From positions 1-63,282 of the forward strand of contig NZ_AEJF01000063.1 in NCBI RefSeq assembly GCF_001028175.1: a stretch of DNA of 63,282 bases, read 5' to 3'. The first letter of the stretch is position 1. The number at the start of each line of letters is the position of its first letter. The position numbers and the translations under genes are program-made. Source of the DNA: Caballeronia mineralivorans PML1(12) (GTDB lineage Bacteria > Pseudomonadota > Gammaproteobacteria > Burkholderiales > Burkholderiaceae). Shown in pieces: positions 1-9,317 of this stretch. Below the pieces are notes generated by a model. That model was given only the letters and a program-made list of their open reading frames with translations, made no database searches and had not been told where the DNA came from.

Positions 1-627
1 CGCGGCCGCGGTATCGCGCGCGGCGCCTTGCAGCTTGCCCATGTGCGCGGTCGGTGCGAACGGTGCATTTGCTAGCGGCGGCACCCGGTCGGGTTGCGTC
101 GCGATAAAACCAATCTCGCGATCGTTCCAGGTTTCAAGCAGCTTCGGGTCCGGCAGGCAACCGATCAAACCCGGATGGATCAGCCCCGCAAAACTGACGC
201 CGGGAATGTGGCGTGAGTCGGTGAAAAGTCCGTGAAAGTCCCAGATACTTTTCTGCGCATGCGGGAAATGCTCGGTGAGAAAACCGCCGCCGTTCTGCTT
301 TGAGAAAAAACCGTTGAACCCCCACTGGCTGTCCGCCTTGGTGCCAATGTCGAGCAGGTCCACCACCAGCAGATCGCCTGCCTCGGCACCGTGAACGCCT
401 ACGGGTCCAGAGAGAAAGTGGACGATCGACAAGTCGATGTCGCGCACGTCATCGGCGGAATCGTCGTTCTTGATGAAACCGCCGGTCCAGTCGTAGGTCT
501 CGAGCACGAAGTCGTCGCCGGGTTTGACCCAGCATGCCATCGGAACGTCCGGATGCCAGCGGTTGTGAACCTGCTCGTTGTCGAAAGCAGACTGGTTCAG
601 GTCGACCTTGATAAGCGTATCGGGCAT
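1..627 (-). CDS. fmdA: Formamidase FmdA, N-terminal part (cut by window edge)
   Basis: Hydrolyses formamide, and perhaps other short amides, to formate and ammonia in the cytoplasm. The frame is open from an ATG at 627 to the window edge, giving 209 residues of a family of about 410. The start MPDTLIKVDLNQ, the run RHIPGVSFAGLIHPGLIGC and the AHMGKL segment are typical of the FmdA/acetamidase family. An AGGAGA ribosome binding site lies 6 bases before the ATG. The gene follows the urtABCDE-like transporter genes on the same strand after a 64 bp gap, so it is probably co-expressed and supplied with amide by that importer. The C-terminal half is outside the window, so its integrity cannot be judged. 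Confidence 0.88.
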   Translation of the reverse strand, partial: MPDTLIKVDLNQSAFDNEQVHNRWHPDVPMACWVKPGDDFVLETYDWTGGFIKNDDSADDVRDIDLSIVHFLSGPVGVHGAEAGDLLVVDLLDIGTKADSQWGFNGFFSKQNGGGFLTEHFPHAQKSIWDFHGLFTDSRHIPGVSFAGLIHPGLIGCLPDPKLLETWNDREIGFIATQPDRVPPLANAPFAPTAHMGKLQGAARDTAAA

Positions 628-691
628 GTAACTCTCCTTTTATAAGTACCGGCTGTACCGGCGAACAAATGGCCTGATCGTCAAACCCGCG

Positions 692-1381
692 TCAAACGGA
701 CAGGAATTGCCGGATGCGGGCGGTATCGGTGGCGTCGCGTGGGCTTTCATGGACCAGCCGGCCGCCTTCGATCACGAAGAGCCGGTCCGCCACGTCCATT
801 GCAAAACTCAGCACCTGCTCGGACACAACAATGGTGATCTCGCGCAGCTTGCGGATCTCGTGCAGCGCCCGCGCGATGTCCTTGATGACCGAAGGTTGAA
901 TACCTTCGGTGGGCTCGTCGAGCAGCAAGACCTTGGGCTCGCTGACGAGCGCCCGGGCGATGGCAAGCTGTTGTTGTTGCCCGCCGGACAAGTTGCCGCC
1001 CTTGCGGTTGCGCATTTCGTAGAGCACTGGAAAGAGGGCATAGATTTCGTCTGGAATCCTTCTCGATTTAATCTGCTCCATGCCGGTTCGAATATTTTCC
1101 TCCACGCTCAACGACGAAAATATCTGCCGTCCCTGGGGCACGTAAGCAAGTCCTTTGGCCACGCGCCGGAAGCTTTCATCCTTCGATACATCCGCGCCGT
1201 CCAGTTCTATCGCACCGCCTTTTACGGGCAGCACGCCCATCAGCGCCTTGAAGAGCGTGGTCTTGCCCATGCCGTTGCGGCCCATGATCGCCACGATCTC
1301 GTTGCGGGCTGCTTCGAACGAGACCCCATGCAGCGCCTCGCTTTGTCCGTAGCTCACGAACACATCCTTTACGTGCAACAT
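692..1381 (-). CDS. urtE: Urea/short-chain amide ABC transporter ATPase UrtE
   Basis: One of two nucleotide-binding subunits (229 aa) of a branched-chain-type ABC importer (HAAT family, LivF branch). Walker A GRNGMGKT is at residues 34-41, the signature LSGGQQQ begins at 131 and Walker B VLLLDEPTEG is at 151-160. The EGIQPS continuation after Walker B is typical of UrtE. It lies 13 bp after urtD and ahead of the formamidase gene. Closeness to fmdA means the system could be the amide transporter FmdDEF rather than a strict urea transporter; sequence alone does not settle this. Confidence 0.9.
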   Translation of the reverse strand: MLHVKDVFVSYGQSEALHGVSFEAARNEIVAIMGRNGMGKTTLFKALMGVLPVKGGAIELDGADVSKDESFRRVAKGLAYVPQGRQIFSSLSVEENIRTGMEQIKSRRIPDEIYALFPVLYEMRNRKGGNLSGGQQQQLAIARALVSEPKVLLLDEPTEGIQPSVIKDIARALHEIRKLREITIVVSEQVLSFAMDVADRLFVIEGGRLVHESPRDATDTARIRQFLSV

Positions 1382-1394
1382 GGCCGTCGTCTCC

Positions 1395-2141
1395 TCAATG
1401 TCCCAGATACACGTCGATCACGCGCGGGTCGTTCTGCACCTGGTCCATCGGACCTTCGGCAAGGATCTTCCCCTGATGCATCACGGTGACCTTGTGCGCG
1501 ATCCGCGCGACGAACTCCATGTCGTGTTCGATGACGATCATCGATCGGTTCTGGCAGATCTTCGTCAGCAGCTCGGCGGTGATTTCCCGTTCGCGCACGC
1601 TCATGCCGGCAATGGGTTCATCGAGCATCAACAGCTCAGGGTCCTGCATCAGCAACATGCCGATTTCGAGCCACTGCTTCTGCCCATGCGACAGCAGGCC
1701 GGCTTCGGTCGGCAACAGCGCAGCGAGCCCGATCTCATCGGCGACCTCCTGCACCCGCTCGCGAACATCGGCTGTACAGCGGAACGCCAGCGCCCCGAAC
1801 ACACCGCGTCCACGCGGAAACGACACCTCCAGATTCTGGAACACGCTCAGGTTTTCATAGATGGACGGCGTCTGGAACTTGCGCCCGATACCCGCCCGCA
1901 CGATGCGAAACTCGGCCATCGATGTCATCTCTACGTTCTTGAACTTGATCGAGCCGCTGCTTGCCGCTGTGCGTCCGCAGATCAGGTCGAGCAAGGTCGT
2001 CTTGCCCGCACCGTTGGGTCCGATCACGACGCGCAGTTCGCCGCGGTCCACGTAGAGATTGAGGGCATCGATGGCTTTAAAACCGTCGAAAGACACACTC
2101 AGGTCTTCGACCGCCAGTAGGAAGTCGGTATTGCTCATCAC
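1395..2141 (-). CDS. urtD: Urea/short-chain amide ABC transporter ATPase UrtD
   Basis: Second ATPase subunit (248 aa, LivG branch). Walker A GPNGAGKT is at residues 41-48, followed by the signature-like LSHGQKQWLEI and Walker B LLMLDEPIAGM. LSHGQKQ in place of LSGGQ is usual for UrtD. The start codon overlaps the stop of urtC by four bases (ATGA), indicating translational coupling. It works with UrtE on the cytoplasmic face of the UrtBC channel. Confidence 0.9.
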   Translation of the reverse strand: MMSNTDFLLAVEDLSVSFDGFKAIDALNLYVDRGELRVVIGPNGAGKTTLLDLICGRTAASSGSIKFKNVEMTSMAEFRIVRAGIGRKFQTPSIYENLSVFQNLEVSFPRGRGVFGALAFRCTADVRERVQEVADEIGLAALLPTEAGLLSHGQKQWLEIGMLLMQDPELLMLDEPIAGMSVREREITAELLTKICQNRSMIVIEHDMEFVARIAHKVTVMHQGKILAEGPMDQVQNDPRVIDVYLGH

Positions 2142-3355
2142 GGGCTCCCGAGGGTCGAACGGCTGCGGCTATTCCGGCTGACACGGCGCAAGACAGAAGC
2201 GACACGCGGCTTCACATGCGTCTCGTACAAGCCCGCAAGGCCATCGGGGAATGCCATCACCACGCCTATATACAACGCGGCCATCAACAGCAGCCACAGG
2301 TTCGGAAAGCTCTCGGAGAAATACGTCCGGCCAAAGTTCACGAGCAGCGTGCCGTACACCGCACCCACCAGCGACATGCGCCCGCCGACGGCTGCATAGA
2401 TCACCATCTCGACCGACGGAACAATGCCGACGAAGGACGGCGACATGAACCCGACCTGCAGCGTGAACATCGCGCCGCCGATAGCCGAGAGCAGCGCAGC
2501 AAGGCAGAACGCGAAGACCTTGAACATGGCGACGTCGTAGCCGGAGAAACGCACGCGGTCTTCCTTGTCGCGCATGGCGAGCAGCAGCGTGCCGAGTTTG
2601 CTTGTCTGCACCAGCCGGCAGAACAGGATGGCGAGCAGCAGGAGCACTGCATTGACGAAGTACAGGACGATCTTCGCGGAGTCGGGACGGATGTCCCAGC
2701 CGAGCATCGTCTTCAGGTCGGTGATGCCGTTCACGCCGCCCGTGTACCCCTGCTGACCGATGATCAGCACCGAGAGAATCAGCGCGATGGCTTGCGTGAT
2801 GATCGCGAAGTAGACACCGCCCACGCGCCGCTTGAACATCGCAAAGCCGATCACGAAGGCGAGCGCCGTCGGGATGATCAGCACCGCCGCGATCGCGAAA
2901 GGCAAGTGCTCGAAGGGCTTCCAAAACCACGGCAGCGCCTTGAGCTGGTTCCAGTCCATGAAGTCGGGAATGCCGGGCGTCGACTGGATTTTCGTGCTGA
3001 CCGGGTCCGATGCTTCGAGCTTGAGAAACATCGCCATGCAGTAGCCGCCGAGCCCGAAGAACACCCCCTGGCCGAGACTCAGCACCCCCGCATAACCCCA
3101 GGCCATGACGAGGCCGATGGCGACGAATGCATAGGTCAGGTACTTGCCTACCAGGTTGAGACGGAACACGTCGAGCATCAACGGCATGACCACCAGTAAA
3201 ACAAGCGCGAGCAGCACGAAGCTGCCGAAGCCTCTGTAAGCGAGCCAGTCGCGCAGCGCTGCCAGTCGCGATGGAGCGGGAGCGGGAGGCGAATCGGTAA
3301 CGCGGTTCATGGCGAACTCCGGTGTGAGGGGGACGGATTCAGCAGGCTCAGACAC
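2138..3355 (-). CDS. urtC: Urea/short-chain amide ABC transporter permease UrtC
   Basis: Inner-membrane permease subunit (LivM branch) with about ten hydrophobic segments and the family runs GVLSLGQGVFFGLGGYCMAM and GAVYGTLLVN. As given it is 405 aa from a GTG with a GAAGG site, overlapping the end of urtB by 8 bp. An internal ATG at 3310 has a better GGAG site (CCGGAGTTCGCC before it) and starts MNRVTDSPP; either start is possible and the membrane part is unaffected. Pairs with UrtB to form the channel. Confidence 0.88.
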   Translation of the reverse strand: MSEPAESVPLTPEFAMNRVTDSPPAPAPSRLAALRDWLAYRGFGSFVLLALVLLVVMPLMLDVFRLNLVGKYLTYAFVAIGLVMAWGYAGVLSLGQGVFFGLGGYCMAMFLKLEASDPVSTKIQSTPGIPDFMDWNQLKALPWFWKPFEHLPFAIAAVLIIPTALAFVIGFAMFKRRVGGVYFAIITQAIALILSVLIIGQQGYTGGVNGITDLKTMLGWDIRPDSAKIVLYFVNAVLLLLAILFCRLVQTSKLGTLLLAMRDKEDRVRFSGYDVAMFKVFAFCLAALLSAIGGAMFTLQVGFMSPSFVGIVPSVEMVIYAAVGGRMSLVGAVYGTLLVNFGRTYFSESFPNLWLLLMAALYIGVVMAFPDGLAGLYETHVKPRVASVLRRVSRNSRSRSTLGSP

Positions 3356-4265
3356 GCCGCACCTTCGACGCGAAGAGTCCCTGCGGACGCGCCATCAGGA
3401 TCAGCACGACGGTCAGCAACGTAATCACGCGCGCTGACGAGCCGGTAAGAAAGAACTCGCTGATCGACTGGGTTTGCGCAATGCCGAAGGCAGAAGCGAC
3501 GGTGCCGAGCAAGCTGGCCGCGCCGCCGAACGTGACAACGAGGAACGAGTCGACGATATACAGCGACCCGCTCGTTGGGCCGGTCGAACCGATGGTCGTG
3601 AACGCTGCGCCCGCCACACCTGCCATGCCGCAGCCGATCGCAAACGTGAGCCGGTCAGTGCGCTTTGTATCGATGCCGGCGGCGTTGGCCATCGTCCGGT
3701 TATTGACGGTGGCACGCACCCGCAGGCCCCAGCGTGAGCGATACATCGCTGCCAGCACACCGGCCGTGAGTACGATGGCAAGGCACATCACAAACAGGCC
3801 GTTGATCGGGATGTCGAGACCCGGCGCGGGCGACCACGATCCCATCAGCCAGTCGGGCAGCGTCGGGCTGACCTCCTTCGGGCCGAAGGTCGAGCGGAAC
3901 ATCTGCTGCATCGCGAGGCTCAGGCCCCAGGTAGCCAGCAGCGTGTCCAGCTGGCGCCGGTATAAGTGGCGGATCAGCAGCCATTCCACGATCCAGCCGA
4001 ACACGAATGCGATCCCGAATGCGGCCACGATGGCAATCGGCAGGAACATATTGGTGGCGACAGCGCCCATCGACTCGGCCCACTTCGAGAAGACATACAC
4101 CGTGTACGCCCCGATGGTCATGAACTCGCCGTGCGCCATGTTGATGACGCCCATCTGTCCAAAAATCACCGCGAGGCCGAGGCCCATCAACAGCAACACG
4201 CTAAAGAGGCTCAGGCCGGCAAAGCCTTGCATCAGCGTAATGTTCAGAATATCGGTGGCCGACAT
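3348..4265 (-). CDS. urtB: Urea/short-chain amide ABC transporter permease UrtB
   Basis: Inner-membrane permease subunit (LivH branch), 305 aa from the ATG at 4265, which has AAGGAA upstream; a longer in-frame reading to 4316 lacks support. Family runs include GVINMAHGEFMTIGAYTVY near the N-terminus and the C-terminal ARPQGLFASKVRRV. The long loop with TLPDWLMGSW is typical of UrtB. It sits between urtA (67 bp gap) and urtC (8 bp overlap). Confidence 0.9.
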   Translation of the reverse strand: MSATDILNITLMQGFAGLSLFSVLLLMGLGLAVIFGQMGVINMAHGEFMTIGAYTVYVFSKWAESMGAVATNMFLPIAIVAAFGIAFVFGWIVEWLLIRHLYRRQLDTLLATWGLSLAMQQMFRSTFGPKEVSPTLPDWLMGSWSPAPGLDIPINGLFVMCLAIVLTAGVLAAMYRSRWGLRVRATVNNRTMANAAGIDTKRTDRLTFAIGCGMAGVAGAAFTTIGSTGPTSGSLYIVDSFLVVTFGGAASLLGTVASAFGIAQTQSISEFFLTGSSARVITLLTVVLILMARPQGLFASKVRRV

Positions 4266-4332
4266 GGCGGGTTCCTTCAAGCAAAGTGCCGGGCGTGGCA
4301 CACGTTCGTGCACCACGCGGAGGACTGACGGA

Positions 4333-5625
4333 TTACTGATAACCCTTCGGGAACGGATTCGGCTCGATCAGATCCGGCGACTCCGCGACCACCTTGAACT
4401 GCCCATCGGCTTGCGCCATGCCAATGCGCGTCCGGCTCCACAAGTGATGGTTCGGGTGGATCTTCACGTAACCTTCGGGCGCTGTTTTCAACTCGATGCC
4501 GGGGGAGGCCGCCACGACCTTGTCGACGTCGAAGCTGCCTGCTTTCTCGACCCCGGCTTTCCACAACCAGGGTCCGAGATAGGCTGCCTGCGTCACGTCG
4601 CCGATCACGGATTTCGGCCCGTACTTCGCCTTGAACGCGACGACAAACGCCTTGTTGTTGGCGTTATCGAGCGACTCGAAATACTTCATCGCGGAATAGA
4701 AACCCGCGAAGTTTTCCCCGCCGATGCCAAGCACTTCGTCCTCGGTCACCGAGATGGTCAGCAGGAATTGTTTGTCGGCGGTAATGCCGGCTGCTTTCAA
4801 TTGTTTGTAGAACGCGACGTTCGAACCGCCGACGATGATCGCGTAGATGCAATCGGGCTTCGCGATCTTGATCTTGTTGATCAGCGAGTTGAAATTTGTC
4901 TGACCGAGCGGGTAATACTCTTCGCCGACCACCTTCAGGTGCAGGTGTTCTTCAATATGTTTGCGCGCAATCTTGTTCGAGGTGCGCGGCCAGATGTAGT
5001 CCGAGCCAATCAGGAAAAACGACTTGGCTTTCTTCGTCTCGGATGCCCAGTTCAGTCCCCACAGAATTTGCTGGGTCGCCTCCTGGCCGGTATAGAACAC
5101 GTTCTTCGATTGCTCCAGCCCTTCGTAGAAGGTCGGGTAATACAGCAGGCCGTTGTCACGCTCGAAGATCGGCAGTACGGCTTTGCGCGACGCCGAGGTC
5201 CAGCAGCCGAACACGCAAGCCACGTGATCGTTTTCCAGCAGCTTCTTCGACTTCTCGGCGAAGGTCGGCCAGTCGGACGCGCCGTCTTCCTGAATGATCT
5301 TGATCTTGCGGCCGAGCACGCCGCCCGCTGCGTTGATTTGGTCGATGGCGAGACGCTCGGCCTGGATCGAACCCGTCTCGGAGATCGCCATGGTGCCCGT
5401 GGCGGAATGGAGCTGGCCGACGGTGACTTCGGTATCCGTGACCGCGAGCTTGGTCGTGTTCACCTGGGCGGTCGACATCGACTGGCCGAAGGCGAAAGCG
5501 GGCGCGGCGAGCGCCGGCACGGCAGCAATTCCCAGCAGCAGCTTGCGGCGGCGTTGGGAGATCGCCTCTCGGCTGTCGGAGGATCCGGCTGTGTCGGGCG
5601 CGTCGTGCTGGTCGTCAAAAGGCAT
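4333..5625 (-). CDS. urtA: Urea/short-chain amide ABC transporter substrate-binding protein UrtA
   Basis: Periplasmic binding protein (430 aa) of the type I LivJ-like fold. The N-terminus QRRRKLLLGIAAVPALAAPAF looks like an export signal with an arginine-rich head. The mature part shows GQLHSATGTMAISE, the cysteine-containing GCWTSASRKAVLP and PTFYEGLEQSKNVFYTGQ, all hallmarks of the UrtA/FmdD family. It is the first gene of the minus-strand operon and faces the histidine kinase gene across a 257 bp divergent region. Urea is the usual ligand; the neighbouring formamidase makes formamide or short amides equally reasonable. Confidence 0.9.
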   Translation of the reverse strand: MPFDDQHDAPDTAGSSDSREAISQRRRKLLLGIAAVPALAAPAFAFGQSMSTAQVNTTKLAVTDTEVTVGQLHSATGTMAISETGSIQAERLAIDQINAAGGVLGRKIKIIQEDGASDWPTFAEKSKKLLENDHVACVFGCWTSASRKAVLPIFERDNGLLYYPTFYEGLEQSKNVFYTGQEATQQILWGLNWASETKKAKSFFLIGSDYIWPRTSNKIARKHIEEHLHLKVVGEEYYPLGQTNFNSLINKIKIAKPDCIYAIIVGGSNVAFYKQLKAAGITADKQFLLTISVTEDEVLGIGGENFAGFYSAMKYFESLDNANNKAFVVAFKAKYGPKSVIGDVTQAAYLGPWLWKAGVEKAGSFDVDKVVAASPGIELKTAPEGYVKIHPNHHLWSRTRIGMAQADGQFKVVAESPDLIEPNPFPKGYQ

Positions 5626-5734
5626 GGAACATTCTCCTGGGAGGCTCGTAGTTGGCTGCGTGGGCTAGGGTTCCGGCGCTATGGCGTTGCGCTGGCATGG
5701 GGCAGAAGTTAAGTGGCCGATACGCGCGCCGAAA

Positions 5735-5750
5735 TACGTCTTTTGACGTA
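5735..5750. promoter_or_regulatory. Perfect inverted repeat between urtA and the kinase gene
   Basis: TACGTC-TTTT-GACGTA, six-base arms around four T, in the 257 bp region between divergent urtA and the histidine kinase gene. Its position suits an operator for the LuxR-type response regulator encoded next door. The assignment is inference; only the palindrome is seen. Confidence 0.45.
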
Positions 5751-5882
5751 CAGCGCGGGTATTTATGGATCGCTAGACTCACGACGCGACGCGTGCAATG
5801 TTTGCTTCGGAGGAGGACCACCGCTCCAGCAGCCGCGACGTGTTTTGTGCCCATTCGGCCCCAACCGGCATCCGCGAGAGCC

Positions 5883-8800
5883 ATGGACCCATCCGATTCC
5901 CCCGCCGCGGCGCCTGCGCTCGGCACCCAGCGCATCGTCAAGATCCGGCGTGACTACAACGCCTGGGTCGCCGACGAAACGCTCGAGGACTACGCGCTGC
6001 GTTTCACGCCCCGGTCGTTCCGAAAGTGGAGCGAATTCCGCGTCGCGAACACGGCGTTGGGCGCAATCTCGTTCCTCGCGCTGGAAGCTATCGGCGGATC
6101 GCTAGCCCTGAACTACGGCTTCGCCAATACGGTGTGGGCGATCGTGGTGACCTCGGTGCTGATTTTTTTGACCGGCTTACCCATCAGCTATTACGCGGCG
6201 AATTGCGGGGTCGATATGGACCTGCTGACGCGCGGCGCGGGGTTTGGCTATCTCGGTTCGACGGTCACGTCGTTGATTTATGCAGGCTTTACATTTATTT
6301 TCTTCGCGCTCGAAGCGGCCATCATGTCGCTTGCGCTGGAGATGTATTTCCACATGCCGATCGCGGTCGCGTACCTGATCAGCGCGTTCGCGATCGTGCC
6401 GTTCGTGACGTTTGGCATCACGCTGATCAACCGCTTGCAGAGCTGGACGCAGCCTGTATGGATCGTGCTGCTGATTGCTCCGTATATCGCCATCCTGATC
6501 CGCGAGCCACATCTGTTCTCGGACTGGGCGACCTTCGCGGGCTATACGCAAGGCGGGCGGGAATTCAGCCTGATGCCGTTCGGCGCGGCCTGCACGGTGA
6601 TCTTTGCGCTGGTGGTGCAGATCGGCGAGCAGGTCGACTTCCTGCGTTTCCTGCCGCCGCGCACCGCGAAGAACCGGGTGCGCTGGTGGTGCGCGATGCT
6701 GGCCGCCGGTCCCGGATGGATCGTGCCGGGCGCATTGAAAATGCTGGGTGGCGCGTTCCTGATGTTCCTCGCGTTGCAGAACCAGATCGATCCGTCGCAT
6801 GCCACCGAGCCGACGCAAATGTATCTGGTCGCGTTCCGCTATGTCTTCGATTCCCCCGGCTTCGCACTGGCCGCCACGACGCTTTTCGTGATCGTCTCGC
6901 AGGTCAAGATCAACGTGACGAATGCGTATGCGGGCTCGCTCGCGTGGTCGAACTTTTTTGCGCGGCTCACGCACAGCCATCCCGGCCGGGTCGTCTGGCT
7001 CGTGTTCAATGTGTTGATCGCGTTGATGCTGGTCGAGCTCGGTGTGTTCGGCGCGATCGGCAAGGTGCTCGCGCTGTATTCGAATGTCGCGATTGCGTGG
7101 ATCGGTGCGCTCGTCGGCGATCTCGTGATCAACAAGCCGCTCGGCTACAGCCCGAAGGACGTCGAGTTCAAGCGCGCTCATCTCTATGACGTCAACCCGG
7201 TTGGCGTCGGCGCGATGCTGGTTGCGTCGATTGCAGCGGCACTCTCGCAAGCGGGTTATCTCGGCGAAATCGCGCAGGCGTTGGCACCCTTTATCGCGTT
7301 GGCGGTTGCGTTCGTCTGTGCGCCGTTGATCGCGTTTGCTACCCGTGGACGCTTTTATATCGCTCGCGGCAGCGCCGATCTCGAAGCGGGTTCAGTGCTG
7401 CGCTGCGTGATCTGCGAGAACCAGTTCGAGCGTGAGGACATGGCGTCATGCCCGGCCTATGCGGGCGCTATCTGTTCGCTGTGCTGCTCGCTCGATTCGC
7501 GTTGCGGCGATACGTGCAAGCCTCACGCGCGCTTCTCGTCGCAATTGACGGTCGCATTGAAGCGGGCATTTCCGACGCTTGCGCCCACGTCGCAGACGCT
7601 GCGCGTGGGGCGTTATCTGATCTATCTGACCGTCACGTTGTCGCTGCTTGGCGCGATGCTTTACCTCTCGTATAGCCAGACCGCAATGACTCTCGCGACC
7701 AGCAACGAAAGCGCGCTGGATACGCTGCTGCGCGGTTATCTCAAGGCATTCTTTGCGCTGGCGCTGGTCGGTTGCATCGGCGTGTGGTGGCTCGTGCTCG
7801 CCAAGGAAAGCCGTGCGGTGACGCAGGAGGAATCGAAACGGCAAACGCTGCTGCTGATGCAGGAAATCGAGGCGCACCGCCTGACCGATGCCCGCCTGCA
7901 ACAGGCCAGTGCCGCCGCCGATGCCGCCAATCGAGCCAAAAGCCGCTACGTGACCGGCCTGAGCCACGAACTGCGCACGCCGCTCAACAGCATCCTGGGC
8001 TACGCACAGTTGCTGCTGCGCGGCTCAGGCGCTGTCGATGCACCACAACGCGATGCGCTCGCGACCATCTATCGCAGCGGTGAACATCTGCTGGCGCTGG
8101 TGGATGGCCTCCTGGATGTTGCGCGAATCGAGGCCGGCAAGTTGCAGCTTGACGTCTCCGAGGTGGCGCTGCCCGACCTGTTGACGCAACTCGGCGCAAT
8201 GATGGAACCGCAAGCGGCGGAGAAGGGACTGGCATTTCATCTGGAGACAAGTGGCCGCATACCGGACGTGGTTCGCGCCGATGAAAAACGCGTCCGCCAG
8301 ATCCTGATCAACCTGCTGGGCAATGCTGTCCGCTTCACGTCGCATGGATCGGTCAGATTGCGCACGAGTCATGCGTGGGGTCTCGCGACGTTCGAGATAG
8401 AAGACACCGGTTCGGGCATTCCCGACGAACAACTGGAAGCGATCTTCCTGCCTTTCGAACGCGGCGAGGCGGCGCGGCCCAACGATCACGGTACCGGCCT
8501 TGGGTTAACCATCTGCCGCTTGCTGACGGAAATGATGGGCGGCCGTCTGGACGTGCAGAGCCGCGTAGGGTCCGGCACGCGCTTCGTTTTGCAACTGTTC
8601 TTGCCGGAAGTACGCGATCCACGTGTGCTCGTCACGCGTCCGAGCAACGTGCTGGGGTACCCGGGGCCGCGCCGCTCCATCCTTGTAGCGGACGACCTCA
8701 CGGACCAGCGTCGCATTGTCACCAGCGTGCTCGAACCGCTCGGCTTCACTATGATCGAAGCAAGCAGCGGGCCGCAGGCGCTACAACTTCTCGCAACGCA

Positions 8801-9317
8801 TAGCGTCGACCTGATCGTGATGGACGTCGCGATGCCATCGATGGACGGCTTCGAAGTAAGCAAGCTCATTCGTGAGCATCGGCTGAGCGAAGCGCCCATT
8901 CTCATCTTGTCAGCGAACGCGTTTGCGGGGGATCTGGAAAAGGGCGCTGCTGCCGGCTGCGACGATTACCTTGCGAAGCCGCTGCACTTGCCCTTGCTGC
9001 TCGACAAGGTCGCAGCCTTGCTCGGGTTCGAGTGGCTGACCGATACGTCCGAGCATGCCGCCGCCGCGGCGCCCGCGCAAACCATGCTGCCGCTGCCCAC
9101 GCCGCTCGCCCATGAGCTTCGCCGCTTCCTTGAACTCGGGTACATGGAAGGCTTCGCGGCGCAACTCGATGAAGCCGGGCAAAGCCATCCCGAACTCGCC
9201 GATACCCTTGCGCCGCTGCGCGAATCGGCACGCCGTTTCATGCTTGACGACCTTGACCGGCAATTGCGCGCGGTCGATGGGGTGACACCCAATGGAGCGA
9301 CACCCGATGCAGCCTGA
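5883..9317 (+). CDS. Hybrid histidine kinase with N-terminal NCS1-permease-like domain and receiver
   Basis: A 1144 aa sensor. Residues about 20-500 form a membrane domain with about 12 helices resembling NCS1 (purine-cytosine permease type) transporters. A nine-cysteine stretch follows at about 508-547 (CVIC, SCPAYAGAIC, CSLDSRC, CGDTC pattern), then two more membrane helices and a coiled linker. The HisKA domain has phospho-acceptor His695 in SHELRTPLN; the HATPase domain has LINLLGNAVRF, DTGSGIP and GTGLGL. A receiver domain has Asp981 in IVMDVAMPSMDG, and a short C-terminal tail follows. I chose ATG 5883 because the open frame upstream has no family-like sequence. The end overlaps the response regulator gene. 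Divergence from urtA suggests it controls amide or urea uptake, with the permease domain sensing substrate. Confidence 0.87.
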   Translation: MDPSDSPAAAPALGTQRIVKIRRDYNAWVADETLEDYALRFTPRSFRKWSEFRVANTALGAISFLALEAIGGSLALNYGFANTVWAIVVTSVLIFLTGLPISYYAANCGVDMDLLTRGAGFGYLGSTVTSLIYAGFTFIFFALEAAIMSLALEMYFHMPIAVAYLISAFAIVPFVTFGITLINRLQSWTQPVWIVLLIAPYIAILIREPHLFSDWATFAGYTQGGREFSLMPFGAACTVIFALVVQIGEQVDFLRFLPPRTAKNRVRWWCAMLAAGPGWIVPGALKMLGGAFLMFLALQNQIDPSHATEPTQMYLVAFRYVFDSPGFALAATTLFVIVSQVKINVTNAYAGSLAWSNFFARLTHSHPGRVVWLVFNVLIALMLVELGVFGAIGKVLALYSNVAIAWIGALVGDLVINKPLGYSPKDVEFKRAHLYDVNPVGVGAMLVASIAAALSQAGYLGEIAQALAPFIALAVAFVCAPLIAFATRGRFYIARGSADLEAGSVLRCVICENQFEREDMASCPAYAGAICSLCCSLDSRCGDTCKPHARFSSQLTVALKRAFPTLAPTSQTLRVGRYLIYLTVTLSLLGAMLYLSYSQTAMTLATSNESALDTLLRGYLKAFFALALVGCIGVWWLVLAKESRAVTQEESKRQTLLLMQEIEAHRLTDARLQQASAAADAANRAKSRYVTGLSHELRTPLNSILGYAQLLLRGSGAVDAPQRDALATIYRSGEHLLALVDGLLDVARIEAGKLQLDVSEVALPDLLTQLGAMMEPQAAEKGLAFHLETSGRIPDVVRADEKRVRQILINLLGNAVRFTSHGSVRLRTSHAWGLATFEIEDTGSGIPDEQLEAIFLPFERGEAARPNDHGTGLGLTICRLLTEMMGGRLDVQSRVGSGTRFVLQLFLPEVRDPRVLVTRPSNVLGYPGPRRSILVADDLTDQRRIVTSVLEPLGFTMIEASSGPQALQLLATHSVDLIVMDVAMPSMDGFEVSKLIREHRLSEAPILILSANAFAGDLEKGAAAGCDDYLAKPLHLPLLLDKVAALLGFEWLTDTSEHAAAAAPAQTMLPLPTPLAHELRRFLELGYMEGFAAQLDEAGQSHPELADTLAPLRESARRFMLDDLDRQLRAVDGVTPNGATPDAA

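Noticed and set aside
3481..5712. Very long open frame (743 codons) on the plus strand opposite urtB and urtA
   Set aside because: It mirrors the well-supported minus-strand genes, has no family motif and reads as Arg/Pro/Ser-rich sequence typical of antisense frames in high G+C DNA.
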